A stretch of DNA of 64,000 nucleotides from Gorsachius magnificus (lineage: Eukaryota > Chordata > Aves > Pelecaniformes > Ardeidae): the NCBI GenBank assembly GCA_034008185.1, contig CM067082.1, forward strand, positions 13,624,984-13,688,983. Reading direction: 5' to 3'. The position numbers and the translations under genes are program-made. This document shows, one piece after another, positions 43,501 to 54,207 of this stretch. Under the pieces are notes generated by a model, which did not search any database, had not been told where the DNA came from, and worked only from the letters and a program-made list of their open reading frames with translations. Position 1 is the stretch's first letter. Every line of letters starts with the position of its first letter.

Positions 43501-45905
43501 AAGGAGCCAGTAGCTGGGATTTTTCCATGGGTCCCATCAGCGTGTGGGGTATAAAGCTTCCAGCTTTTGTCACAATGCCTGTGCCAATGCCTCCATACAG
43601 GCACTGGGGAGCAGGCACTTGCATTTCTGGGCGAAGACTTACAGGGAGAATAAAGGAAAATGAAAAAGACATTGGGTTTTTGTCAAGCCCCCAGGCCAGC
43701 ATGCTGAGAAATGGGCAAAAAGCAGAGGACAAAATGGTCTTCTGATCTTACTGCATGGTCTTCGCAGCGGAAGCCCTGCTCCAGTGCATCTCTTCTCAGT
43801 AGGTGTATTTTACAACCAGCCACTGGAAAGCTCCTCATCAAAAAGATAACCCAGCTAAAGTTAAACAGAGATCAAAGTTCTTATTAAAATTCCTCTCTGA
43901 TAACACTCAAGCACCTCCACAGCCCTGGACCTTTACAGCCAGCACCTGGGCCAGGGCATGAAGGCAGGAGGTTCCCCCCAACATACCCTACACACTGCTT
44001 GCAAGCACAAAAATGCAGGCACCAAACCTATGCTGCTGGAAGAGAGTTGTTGCAGAGCTTGAGCCCGTGGTACAAGAGGTTTGTAAGAAATAGTGGTTTC
44101 AGGCAAAACCCCCCTCTCCTGTCCTCCTTCCCATTCCCCCTCCTAGCCCCTGGTCTGCTCCCTCTCCTCAGTGTGAATGTTTATAGCTGGAAGGGGGAAA
44201 CGATCTGGAATAACAACCCTGAAAAAAAAAATCCCACAATGCATTTATTCATTGCACATTTTATTTTAAAAGGCAGATCAGATCCTGGCTCTCCTTTCTT
44301 ATGTGGCTGCACAACAGTGGCACCCCAGCGTGCCTCCAGCTGATGTTACCAGGTCTGTCCTCCTTTAATCTCCGCCTTTGCCGCACAGGTAACACAACCT
44401 GATCCTCACATCCCTAATTACCAACCTCTGCAAGCATAATGCAGGCCAGTGCCCTGCATTGCAGTCTGGAGCTTTACGATTCTTTGCGATACAGATGCTG
44501 TAATAACATTTCTCAAAATCAGCCGACACAATTTGTTGTTCAAAATAAAACCACTGCAGGGTTTCCCTCTTCAACTCAGAGAAAATGCCCAGGAGGCTGT
44601 TGGACAAGTATTGTACAAGGAGAAAGTGGAGGGCTCTAGGCTAGCCAGCAGGGCTTGCTAAGAAAAACTGCACCTCTGCAACAGATAGGAGTTCAATTCA
44701 AGAACTGCCAGCTGCAATAGTAAAAGTCTTCAGTGCAAATGCAGAGGGACTTCTGTCAGTCCTGGCTTTTATATTTCCTTTTGAATTTTCTTTTTTTAAT
44801 AATTTTTGTATTTTCTTAAAGAAATGCTGAAGTATATTATACTTATTAGACACCAGAAAACTACTAACTTTCTAAAATAGGTGTTCTCTCACTGTGGTTG
44901 TTAATGCGCGGTGCTGAGCCCTCTGTGGCACAAGTTCTAGCTTAAGGAGACTCCAGTTTGGGAGAGACAGACTCCGTTACACTGAGCACAAAATATTACA
45001 GGCTCCAGTGAACTCAATTCAACATGCAAGTCAAGAAATGCTGACGGTGCTTGCTCCAGATTTATACCTGTGCAACTGAGATCAGAAACAGGCTTCAGGA
45101 CTCCAAATAACACATCCTTTCACACTGTGAAAGATCGTATAAAACCCCCTTAAAGAAAGGCCCTGCAGCTTGCTTTTAAATTCAAGAACCTGTGAAGAAG
45201 AGCTGCTAAAACACCCACACAGCTTAGTCTGGGGCATTTCCTAAGCCTCTAGAGCGAGCAAGCAGAACAAAGAGAGGTTGGAGACAGTTCTCACCTGCAA
45301 GAGGAAGAGAGCACATTTGCATGAGCCACTTCCCCACAACATTTCTTTTTTGTGTTTTTTGCTGTTGCACAAAGAAGCATCTCTGTCCTGGGCCCTTCCC
45401 CCAGCAACCTTTTATTCTGAGCAGGGCAGGATGCTGCAAAGGAAGGACCCGAGGTGCAGAAAACAGGCACAGCCTCTATTCAGAGGAGATCAATGATCTG
45501 TTAGCAAGGGGCATATTAGCAACTAGTGTTACTTACTATTTCTTTGCGTGGCTCAGCTGGTAGCAGAGGTTACATGGGTCATTTAAAGGCAGGAAATTTA
45601 AGGTTTAATCACTTATTACCAAAAAAAAACACCCCACCAAGCCCCCCTAAAAAACCAATTCCTTTATCCAGGACTTGACCCACAAGGAGACAAGAAACAT
45701 GGCAAACAGCACTAACCCCTCCCCTACCATGCAGTTGCTTTAATTTACAAGTAGGATGGGTCTCCCTTTTGTTTCAGGCATCCAGCAGGCACAAGGATCC
45801 GGCAGGGATGGGCTCCCGGGATTTATACTGAAGAGGGGCTACAGGATGCTGGAAGCACACCCAGACAGAGGCAGGCTCAGAGAAACAGGGCACCATCAGC
45901 ATTAC
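40551..45905 (-). other. ZHX2: ZHX2 last intron (3' UTR intron)
   Basis: A 5.4-kb interval between the donor GACAG|GTAAT (just past the stop codon) and the acceptor at 40551. I recognised no repeats of known family and no other gene. Several open frames on both strands lack any domain and are treated as chance. Confidence 0.6.
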
Positions 45906-45909
45906 CTGT

Positions 45910-48408
45910 CTATACGTGGGAATTGTCTCCAGATATACTTTCAGAGTCAAAGTCTGCCAGCTCTGCCTGGCCTTCGGGTGCTGTTTGGCTCCAGCTGTCC
46001 GTACAGTCTGATGCAGCGTCATCCTCGCCCACTGTCACCTCCACCCAGTTGACCTCTGCTGGCTCCTCGTTCTCCTCGCTGCCGTGGCCGTCGTGGCTGT
46101 TGCACTCCAACCTGTCCGTACCCTCTGCTTGATTCCCCAACAAAGAGTCTTTCAGTGGTTCGCAGTCTCTTTTTGCTCTCACCACTAATTTCCCCCCATT
46201 CTCTTCGTTCAGTTTTTTATGCTCTGGGTAATGCTGCCGAGACACCTCATTACCGTTCTTTGGACTCTCAGTGTGTTTTGATCCCTTTTTCTGGCTTTGC
46301 TCGTTATGACCATCAACAACATACTGCTGCTGGTACTGGTCAATCCACTTAAGTGACCCTGTTCTTAGTGAAGACCGGTTTTCCTTGAACCAGCGAACTA
46401 TTTCAGTTCTTGTGAGCCCAGTCTGAGAAGCTAACTGGTCATACTCCTGGGGCGATGGCCACTGGGTCCTTGCAAATGTGCTTTTCAGTAGATGAATCTG
46501 CTCTTGCGTTTTCTTAAACGTAGTGGAGGACCCAGATAAAGCACCAGGGAGCTGGGAGCTACTCAGCAGTTCTGCCTGGCTGATTGCACCATTGGGAGTT
46601 CCTTGTTCTTTAATTTTTCTGTATGATCCCATTGAGTCCAAGACAGCTTGCTCCATGCTGTCCCTTATCTTTCTCCGCTCAGAGAACCACGAATCGATCT
46701 CCCTCCTACTCAGCTTAGTCTCCACTCGAAGCCTGTCCAATTCTCCTTGGGTAGGAAAAGAGCATCGCAGGAAACTCTCCTCAAGGGCCTTAAGCTGCTC
46801 TTGGGTTTTCTCTTTGAATCTCTGGGGAGTAAAATCTGTGTATGGGTGAAACGAGCGGCTGTGTCGACCGGCTGAAGGTGCTATTTGATCTTTCCCTAAA
46901 GCATCACCAGGGATGTGCACAACACCCCTTTGACTTCTATACCTGTGGTCACTGAACCACTTCTTGATCTCGCTCCTGGAGAGACCCGTTGCCTCTATCA
47001 GCCGGTAGACTTCCGCATCATCAGGAAACTGGCTTGCCATGAAACTGGCCTTCAGCTCTGCTATCTGCTCCTTTGTCTTTTTTCGCTCACTGGCTGGTGT
47101 CAGTGGTACAGCCGTCAGCTTGGCAGGAATCTCAGGCACCTGAACTACGTGAGGACGCTTGGCCTCTGGGGCACTTGACAAGGTCTGTATTGTCCTCTTT
47201 TGCCCCTGGTTCGGGGCAACAGCAAGTGTAATTGGTGAACAGGAAACCGTTGAACCATTTGACACAGGAGTCAAAACTAGACCAGTCTGGCCCAGTATCT
47301 GACAAGGCAAAGCTGTCTGGATGATGGGCTGGGGAATTTTTGCAGTTGTCAATGGAGCTGGCAGGACGGTGATAGTTTGGGGAACTGCCTGGATAGTACC
47401 ATTGAACATCTTCTTTCTTGCCTCTTCCACTTCTTCAGGAGACCAGCTTATACCATGCTTTAAACGTTGAGTAGCAAACCAGATGCGGATTTGTTCTTCC
47501 GGATGTTTTGATGCTGCTGTCAACCACGACAACTCTGCTTGTGTTGGGTAAGGGAATTTATTAAAGGAGTTGATCATGGTTGCGTTAGTGTCCAGTGCAG
47601 AGTTGTATTTGGTACTGTTCAGAGGTACTGGGACCTTGGGGACGAGGTTGATATTTGGTGGCAGCTGTACAGAGGGCATAACATGGGCTAACACATCATG
47701 GAGGAGGTCTCCATTTATACAAGCAATAGCTTCAGTGGCTTCAGTTATGATGCGGGGAAGAGCGCCATCGACGTGGTTTTCTGTTACTCCCTCTTCTGGC
47801 TTTTTGGGACCCTTCTTGGTTTCCCCTTTAGGCTTTCCCAGTTTCATCACTGGTGTTTTATTCGCACTAATTCCCCCATGAAGTGAATCATCACACTCTG
47901 CATTTTCTAGCCCAGCGCTTGTGACAGTGATGTCGTTAGCAGTGGTCTCAATGGATTGCTCCAGAACAGTCTGATTATTGCGTTTAATTAATTTCAATTT
48001 AAAGTTAGTCTCTCCTGGGTGGTATTTTGTGTTGTGGTCAGATAAAGAATCGTATTTTTTGGTTGTGAAGTTGCATTCAGCACAGACATACAGGGGGTTG
48101 AGAATAACATTTGGATGCTGAGTGTCAACGTGCTCTGTAAATTCATTTAAGTTTTGTGTTGAGTAAGGGCAGTATTTACACTCATAACCACCCTGGGGTT
48201 TCTTAGACTGATTTTCAGCTGGGGGCTTTGCCTCAACTACTTCGCAGTCTTTGACTGTGCTTTCTGACGGCCAATTTTTTTTTAAGTCGTGCTGTGGTGC
48301 ACCAGCTCCCTTCTCTTTAGGAGCCTCTACACCCTCGGCGCCTTCCTGCTCCATGACTTCAGAAGTTCGCACCATACAGGGAGTCGTAGACTTTCTTTTG
48401 CTAGCCAT
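45910..48408 (-). CDS. ZHX2: Zinc fingers and homeoboxes protein 2, complete
   Basis: The whole frame lies in one exon: 832 residues plus TAG, against about 837 in mammals. I placed the start at 48408, where GCCATGG is a strong Kozak context and the product begins MASKRKSTTPCMVRTSE as in ZHX2. Upstream codons are open but contain no ATG. Domains: C2H2 finger 1 (C77, C80, H93, H98); finger 2 (C109, C112, H125, H130); four homeodomains near 263-324, 439-500, 530-590 and 628-690, with helix-3 signatures WFATQRLK, WFSDHRYR, WFSERRK and WFKENR; and an acidic C-terminus rich in E, D and S. ZHX2 is a nuclear, dimer-forming transcriptional repressor that interacts with NF-YA and silences AFP and other fetal genes in mammalian liver. 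The N-terminus and fingers are near identical to mammalian ZHX2. The linker after finger 2 and the last ~140 residues are the most diverged. Confidence 0.98.
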   Translation of the reverse strand: MASKRKSTTPCMVRTSEVMEQEGAEGVEAPKEKGAGAPQHDLKKNWPSESTVKDCEVVEAKPPAENQSKKPQGGYECKYCPYSTQNLNEFTEHVDTQHPNVILNPLYVCAECNFTTKKYDSLSDHNTKYHPGETNFKLKLIKRNNQTVLEQSIETTANDITVTSAGLENAECDDSLHGGISANKTPVMKLGKPKGETKKGPKKPEEGVTENHVDGALPRIITEATEAIACINGDLLHDVLAHVMPSVQLPPNINLVPKVPVPLNSTKYNSALDTNATMINSFNKFPYPTQAELSWLTAASKHPEEQIRIWFATQRLKHGISWSPEEVEEARKKMFNGTIQAVPQTITVLPAPLTTAKIPQPIIQTALPCQILGQTGLVLTPVSNGSTVSCSPITLAVAPNQGQKRTIQTLSSAPEAKRPHVVQVPEIPAKLTAVPLTPASERKKTKEQIAELKASFMASQFPDDAEVYRLIEATGLSRSEIKKWFSDHRYRSQRGVVHIPGDALGKDQIAPSAGRHSRSFHPYTDFTPQRFKEKTQEQLKALEESFLRCSFPTQGELDRLRVETKLSRREIDSWFSERRKIRDSMEQAVLDSMGSYRKIKEQGTPNGAISQAELLSSSQLPGALSGSSTTFKKTQEQIHLLKSTFARTQWPSPQEYDQLASQTGLTRTEIVRWFKENRSSLRTGSLKWIDQYQQQYVVDGHNEQSQKKGSKHTESPKNGNEVSRQHYPEHKKLNEENGGKLVVRAKRDCEPLKDSLLGNQAEGTDRLECNSHDGHGSEENEEPAEVNWVEVTVGEDDAASDCTDSWSQTAPEGQAELADFDSESISGDNSHV

Positions 48409-48596
48409 GGCAGCCGCTGGCAGCGGGCTATCGTCCCAAATGATGACTTTTTTTGACAGGGTGAGCAATCAATTCAGAAGGTCTTGCAAATGGCTCCAAC
48501 CTTCCTTGATTATTTTACTCTGTTCTGTTTAATGAAGAATTTCCACCCCGGCTGTGACCATCAGCTCCACCAGCAGACCTGTCAGCTGCATGACAC
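48409..48596 (-). other. ZHX2: ZHX2 coding exon, 5' UTR part
   Basis: A good acceptor on the minus strand (CTTTGTTTCACAG|GTGTC) ends at 48597, giving 188 nt of leader before the ATG. This agrees with ZHX-family genes, whose full coding sequence sits in one internal exon preceded by non-coding exons. Confidence 0.7.
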
Positions 48597-49867
48597 CTGT
48601 GAAACAAAGCACACGTCATTAGGCACTGATCTACAATACACAGATTTAGCAGAAAGCCACAGCTCAAGACAGATGCATTTATAAGGCCATTTTGGACAAT
48701 GCTGAACTCTTCCTCCCCCCTCCCAGTCATGAACTTAAAAGTCAAAAATCTTCCCACAAAGAATAAAAGCAGTGGATAATTCACAATGAAGTGCGCTATG
48801 GGTAGAAAATGGCTTTGAAACAAATAGGATGAACAGACAAGGGATTTTCATCTCCACTAGACTCAGTGTGTTCAGCTGGAAAAGAAAGAAGATACTGCTA
48901 TAAATACTGTATCTTTTTATAGAAGCTGCAGTTTATATTAATTATTATTTTGAAGCCTACAGATTTGAAATTGAGTGTGATTTATATTAAGTTTAATTAC
49001 TTCCCATTGTCACTTACCTTGTAAATATGTCTACTAAATTATTGTGGTTACTAACAATGGGTGATTTCTAAATAAAGCTATAGGGCCTGCTTTGGTTGTA
49101 AAAGTAAAGGCAGAAAGAAGAGTCAATGCAAATCAACATTTTCAAAGGTCTGTATCTTGACAAGAGGTGGGTTCAAAGAAACTGCAGCAGATCTATGGAG
49201 GCCGATCACATCTTTTCTGGAACAAAAGTTTCTTTAGAACACCACTTTTCACTCAATATTGACAGAGGTAGCTACCAAAGGTCACAGAAGCCTTAGATCT
49301 CATTTAAACAGGGTCCCTTCCTGTGACCCTGATGATATTCCCATCAAGCCCTGATCTGTGCACTTCACTCCCTACAGAATTAAAAAAAAATTTTTTAAAA
49401 ATCCATTTTAAAGCATGATTCATATGTCAGAGTGGCTTTGGAAGTTCCCAAATGTAAGAATTCTGTAAAAAACCGCATTTTTAAATGGTCAACATCAGTC
49501 AGCACAACCACAAAGGAAAACTGCACAGCTGTTTTACAATCTACCTGCGCTCATTGGGATGGGTGGAGGAAGGGGGATTTAATTGTCCAAATAGGCATCA
49601 ATAAATAAAAAGAAACTGGTGTCAATCTCTTGAGAAGATGCCTTTCCTAATCAATGCTTGACTCTGATTTCCTACTCTTCCCAATCAGACAGGCTCTGGA
49701 TTCATAATACTTCCAGGCCTGATGGAAAACTCATCTTTTACAATCAAGGCGTCCTTAGGATGGGTTGGGGGAAGCACCAATGTTTACAAACTGAAGGAGA
49801 ATGGAACGTGGACATTTGCAGAGTAGGTAAGACCTGCACTGATTTTTGTAGAAGTGTATTAAATGGA

Positions 49868-49970
49868 GAATCTGAACTGGAGATCTAAAGATGTCCCTAC
49901 CCATGGTTAGGACTAGATGGTCTTTTAAAAGCCCCTTCCAACCCAATCCATTCTGTGATTCTATGATCTC
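49868..49970 (+). mobile_element. CR1 LINE 3' end fragment
   Basis: GATGTCCCTACCCATGGTTA, GGACTAGATGGTC and CCCCTTCCAACCCAATCCAT, followed by TCTGTGATTCTATGATCTC, are the CR1 3' UTR and its octamer-type tail. It lies back to back with the minus-strand CR1 that begins at 50018. Confidence 0.88.
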
Positions 49971-50017
49971 ATGTCTAACCAAATACAGATTTTCTCACTG
50001 TGAAACTTACAAATTGC

Positions 50018-51200
50018 GGAATCACAGACTCATAGAACAGCTTGGGTTGGAAGGAACCTTTAAAGGTCATCTAGTCCAAACCTCCTGCAGTGAGCAGAGA
50101 CATCTTCAACTACATCAGGCTTCCCAGAGCCCCATCCAACCTGGTCTTGAATGTTTCCAGGGATGGGGCCTCCACTACCTCTCTGGGCATCCTCTTCCAG
50201 TGTTTCACCACCCTTATTGTAAAGAATTTCTTCCTTATATCCAGTCTAAGCCTACCCTGTTTTAGTTTAAAACCATTACCCCTTGTCCTGTCACTACATA
50301 CCCTGCTAAAAAGATTGTCCCCATCTTTCCTATAGGATCCCTTTAAGTACTGAAAGGCTGCAATAAGGTCTCCCCGCAGCCTTCTCTTCTCCAGGCTGAA
50401 CAACCCCAGCTCTCTCAGCCTGTCCTCACAGGAGAGGTGCTCAAGCCCTCAGATCATTTTTGTGGCCTCCTCTGGACCCGCTCCAACAATGTGCTGAGGG
50501 TGCACATCCAACCTGCTCATGGCTGTTCTTCAAAGACAGCTCTTCCACACTCCATCCATTTCTTGATGTAGAGGGCAACCCCTCTGCCCCTCCTTCCTCT
50601 CCTGTCCCCTCTGAAAGCCATCAATAGCCACACTGCAGTCATGGGATTCATCCCACCACGTTTCAGTAATGGCAACTAGGTTGTAGCTTTCTAGCAGCAT
50701 GGTGGCTTCCAACTCATGTTTGTTGCCCCTGCTCCATGCATTGGTGTAGAAGCACTTCAGCTAGGCTGTCAGACATATCACCTTCTTAGAGGAACACCCC
50801 TTAGTTCCTTTGAGGCATTTCCCTGGTGTTTCCTTGTTGGCTCCTGTTACCTCAGGAGCCCCTGGTCATTGCCATAATACTTTAAGTGAGCTGCAGTGTA
50901 GCCAGCACGTCTCAGTGCACAGGCTGAGGGTCCTCGCTAGCACCCCATCCCTCTAACCTTGGCATGTTATCCCACAGCTTGTCATGGGTGAGCCTGATAT
51001 TATCCCCCTCCCCTTTCAAGTCTAGTTTAAAGCTCTGTCAATGAACCCTACTAGTTCATGAGCAAAGACTCTCTTCCCTCTTGGAGAAATATCAATCCGA
51101 ACTGATGCCAGCAGGCCTGGTGCTGTGTAGGCTATCCCACTATTGAAAACCACAAAGTTGTGGCGGTGACACCGGCCAAAGAGCCATGTATTAACAGACT
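50018..51200 (-). mobile_element. CR1 LINE with a large internal deletion (5' region plus endonuclease joined to the 3' end)
   Basis: Read on the minus strand. The 3' end (50018-50110) has 'tctatgagtctgtgattcc'-type tail sequence. Upstream of it is the RT C-terminus, with [21 protein letters not shown] and [20 protein letters not shown] blocks, up to about 50520. Immediately upstream comes an endonuclease-domain piece (50712-50530: LVAITETWWDESHDCSVAID). The reverse-transcriptase core between them is missing. 50713-51200 appears to be CR1 5' sequence, with weaker support. The copy is inactive. Confidence 0.78.
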
Positions 51201-53605
51201 GGGTCTGTCTGTTTCTTCCGATGTTGCTGCCTGCTACTCGAAGGAGAGAGGAAAAAATAACCTGTGCTTCAGATTACCTTACCAACTGTCCCAAGGCCCC
51301 GCTGTCTCTTTTGATCACCCTTGGACTACTCATAAATAATAAGCTGCATCCAGTACCCAGCAGACATGAAGATCAAACGAGATAAAATCCCACTGCGGTT
51401 ACATCTGGACACATCCCACATCAGCAGACAATTTATAACCACCTCAGTGCTGTCCCTGAACCTGTTCCTCTCGCTTGCGCACTGGCACGAGAGCCAGAAA
51501 TAGTCGCTGTAAAGGCAGCCACTAGCTTCTCAGTTCTGTTTGCAGCTGATGAATACTTTGCAAGTCTCCAGAGCATATATCTGCTATTCTGCTCATCACA
51601 GATCACACCACTCCTGTATATATGGAAACCCAAAATGATATACCGCCAGAGGAATCAGCTCCAGCTGGGGATAACAGTAATGATGGCAGCTTGCAGCTCC
51701 ACGTACTCAAAACGCAGCATGAAGCAATTCTCCATACATGAAGCACTTCGTATGTGAATTGTCCACAAAGCACCTTCGCAGACAAGGCTCTCACGAAATG
51801 CAAGCTGTGAAATGCTAAACACACAGCACAGAGGAGATGTGGTGCAGAGATGCTATTCGTTATATTGCGGATGTGCCAGCGTAACTGCATGGTGCTCTGT
51901 GTTCACATTCACCACTATGTCTGCACCTCCCAGCCCCAACGGAGATTGGGGATGCTCCTGCACACTCGCTCCAACTGGAACATCTGATTACCTTTTCAAG
52001 GGTGCATTTAAGATCCAGGCACTTCTCTGGGAAACAGGGCATCTTCGCTCAGCTCCATGAAACAGGGATAGGGCTGCCCCTGGGCTTAGGGCTCTGCCTC
52101 AAGAATCTGGCTTGGTCAGGATGACAAAGTGCCATTTCCCTCTAACCTGGGATCACGAACATTGTCTTCGTCATTCCCCAAAGCATTAACACCTCTGAGC
52201 CAACATCTCTTCTGCTTTCATTTTTCCTTCTCCCTTTTAATAATAAAGCAAACGGATGAACAGTGGAACAAATGATGCCTGGTTTTCTACAGATTTGTGC
52301 TGACTGACCTTTAAACTGGACCACACTGAATATTCTCTATTATTTCCACATATTCCTTCAAAATTCCCTTCTACTTCCCCTCACAATCGTCCTCCTGCAG
52401 AGTATTTTGGCTGTGATCTGTGGCATGCTGTGTCCCACTCCAGACAAACACACAACTGTCCAAATGCCCATCTTTCTGGTCACCCATTTTAATGATGCTT
52501 GCAGAGGATTAATCATCTTTGAAGCTTCTTCCCTCATAATAAATCTGGGCCAAAAGGTTGCGAGAAGAGGGCAGAATGGGCTGTGTAAGCCTGTCTGCTG
52601 CTGAAAACAGGGTGAAGGCAATCAGGTCACCTCACCCTACCTTGCAGATCCCACTGTGCTCACGACTGATTTTCATAGACAAGAGAAAGGAGGCACAAGG
52701 CAGCGCCTTAGAAGTGGGTGGAGGCGATGAGGATGGAGCCATGCATGGCTCCTGGGATGCTCCTCCATGGCTCACGCTCCGTCCCAGGCGACACACCTGC
52801 ACCTAATAGTCTGCTCCTTTTCTGGTGTACAACCTTCCGCAAAATTCATGTGGCAACATCAGCAAAAGGAAGAAAAATCAAAAGACATGAAAGACAGAGC
52901 AAGGCTTATTTATATTTCACCTAATACCACCTCCCCCCCTCCCCCAGAAGAAAGAGCTAAGAACAAAAATATAAAGGAATGGGATGGGAAAGAAAGAGTG
53001 GAGAACAAGAAACAGCTAGGTTACAACTCTGAATCAGTCAAAGGTTTCTTAAAAGTCAGACTAAATGTTTTGAATTCCCCATTCTCTGGAAGTTCAGCAA
53101 GCTCCCTGCCACATTGGGTTGCTGTGCTGAGCTCCCACCTCTCAAGGGGATATAGGGATCAGCCCCAAGCAAGGATGCTCTTATACAGAGGAAGGGCCAA
53201 TGTCCCTCCAAACCAGATATAAATGGGTGGACGAATGAAAAATTCTGCCTGCTACAGTTTTATTAGAAAATTGTACAAATTGTGGCTTCTGTTCCCTTCC
53301 ATGTCCTATTCCACAGTGTTTTTCTGTATTTCCAACTGCTGTTTTGATAACTCCGCACTCCGAATAGTTTTTCTGCCACACAAGAATCACTATCAACCAT
53401 AGAAATCAAGTCCAAGTCAAATGGTTCTTTTTGGAGGTCAGTAACAAAACCAAATGAGTTTCAGGCCAAGACACACAGTTTTGGGAAGCAGGGGAAGATC
53501 ATGACCAGCTAGAGACCACCTTTGTCCCTTCAACCTGTGTTCTGAAAGACGGGGAGGGAATGCAGACCCAACACTTGCATGAGTGAGGAGAGTTTACTGG
53601 GACTT

Positions 53606-53835
53606 TGTCATGGTTTAACCCCAGCTGGCATCTCAGCACCATGCAGCTGCTCTCTCACTCCCCCCACAAAGGGGACGGGGGAGAGAACCAGAGGAGTAAA
53701 AGTGAGAAAACTCGTGGGTGGAGATAAAGACAGTTTAACAGGGAAAGCAAAAGCCGCGCAAGCAAAGCAAAGCAAGGAATTCATTCACCACTTCCCATGG
53801 GCAGGCAGGTGTTCAGCCATTCCCAGGACCATGGT
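53606..53835 (-). mobile_element. truncated LTR of a related avian retroviral family (copy 3)
   Basis: TGTCATGGTTTAACCCCAGC at the left end is the common terminus of an abundant bird LTR, related to the terminus of copy 2 (TGTTGTGGTTTAACCC). The body continues with GTGAGAAAACTCGTGGGTGG, AGATAAAGACAGTTTAACAG and GCAGGCAGGTGTTCAGCCAT. The homology stops near 53835, before the TATA and the other terminus, so the copy is truncated. Confidence 0.8.
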
Positions 53836-54133
53836 AAGGATGTCATTTGGGATAAAATAATACATGGTTGCTACAGAGGATGGACCCCCCCCATGGCACA
53901 TCCCCAGGAGCCGCACCCTGTACGTTTAACTACACCTCGTCTGAGGACATCAGAGAAAGCACCAGGAGCATCTCACAGCTTTCAAACACGAGCTGCTTGT
54001 GGGGCGTAGGGGTGCTGCCAGCGGCTGCCCCACAAGCAGCCAGTCCCCCTGGACACAAGGAGGGAAGGCAGCCTCCAGCCTTCCAGCTCACCTGCCACAT
54101 CTCCTGCTTGTCTTGCCATGCTGCAGGAAGTTG

Positions 54134-54207
54134 AAAAAAAAAAAAAAAAAAAAGAAAAAACCCAACCCACCTAATTTTTTAATTTTTTTTTTTTTTTTTT
54201 TTTTTTT
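54134..54207. repeat. poly-A/poly-T inverted pair
   Basis: A run of 20 A plus 6 A (54134-54160) is followed after a short CCCAACCCACC spacer by 6 T and then 25 T (to 54207). The two arms could pair as a long A:T hairpin. It is low-complexity and prone to length error. Confidence 0.85.

Noticed and set aside
48409..48468. 20-residue N-terminal extension of ZHX2
   Set aside because: Its first codon is TTG, not ATG. The MASKRKS start at 48408 has a strong Kozak context and matches the family.
45923..48532. Plus-strand frames overlapping ZHX2
   Set aside because: They are antisense shadows of the conserved ZHX2 coding exon.
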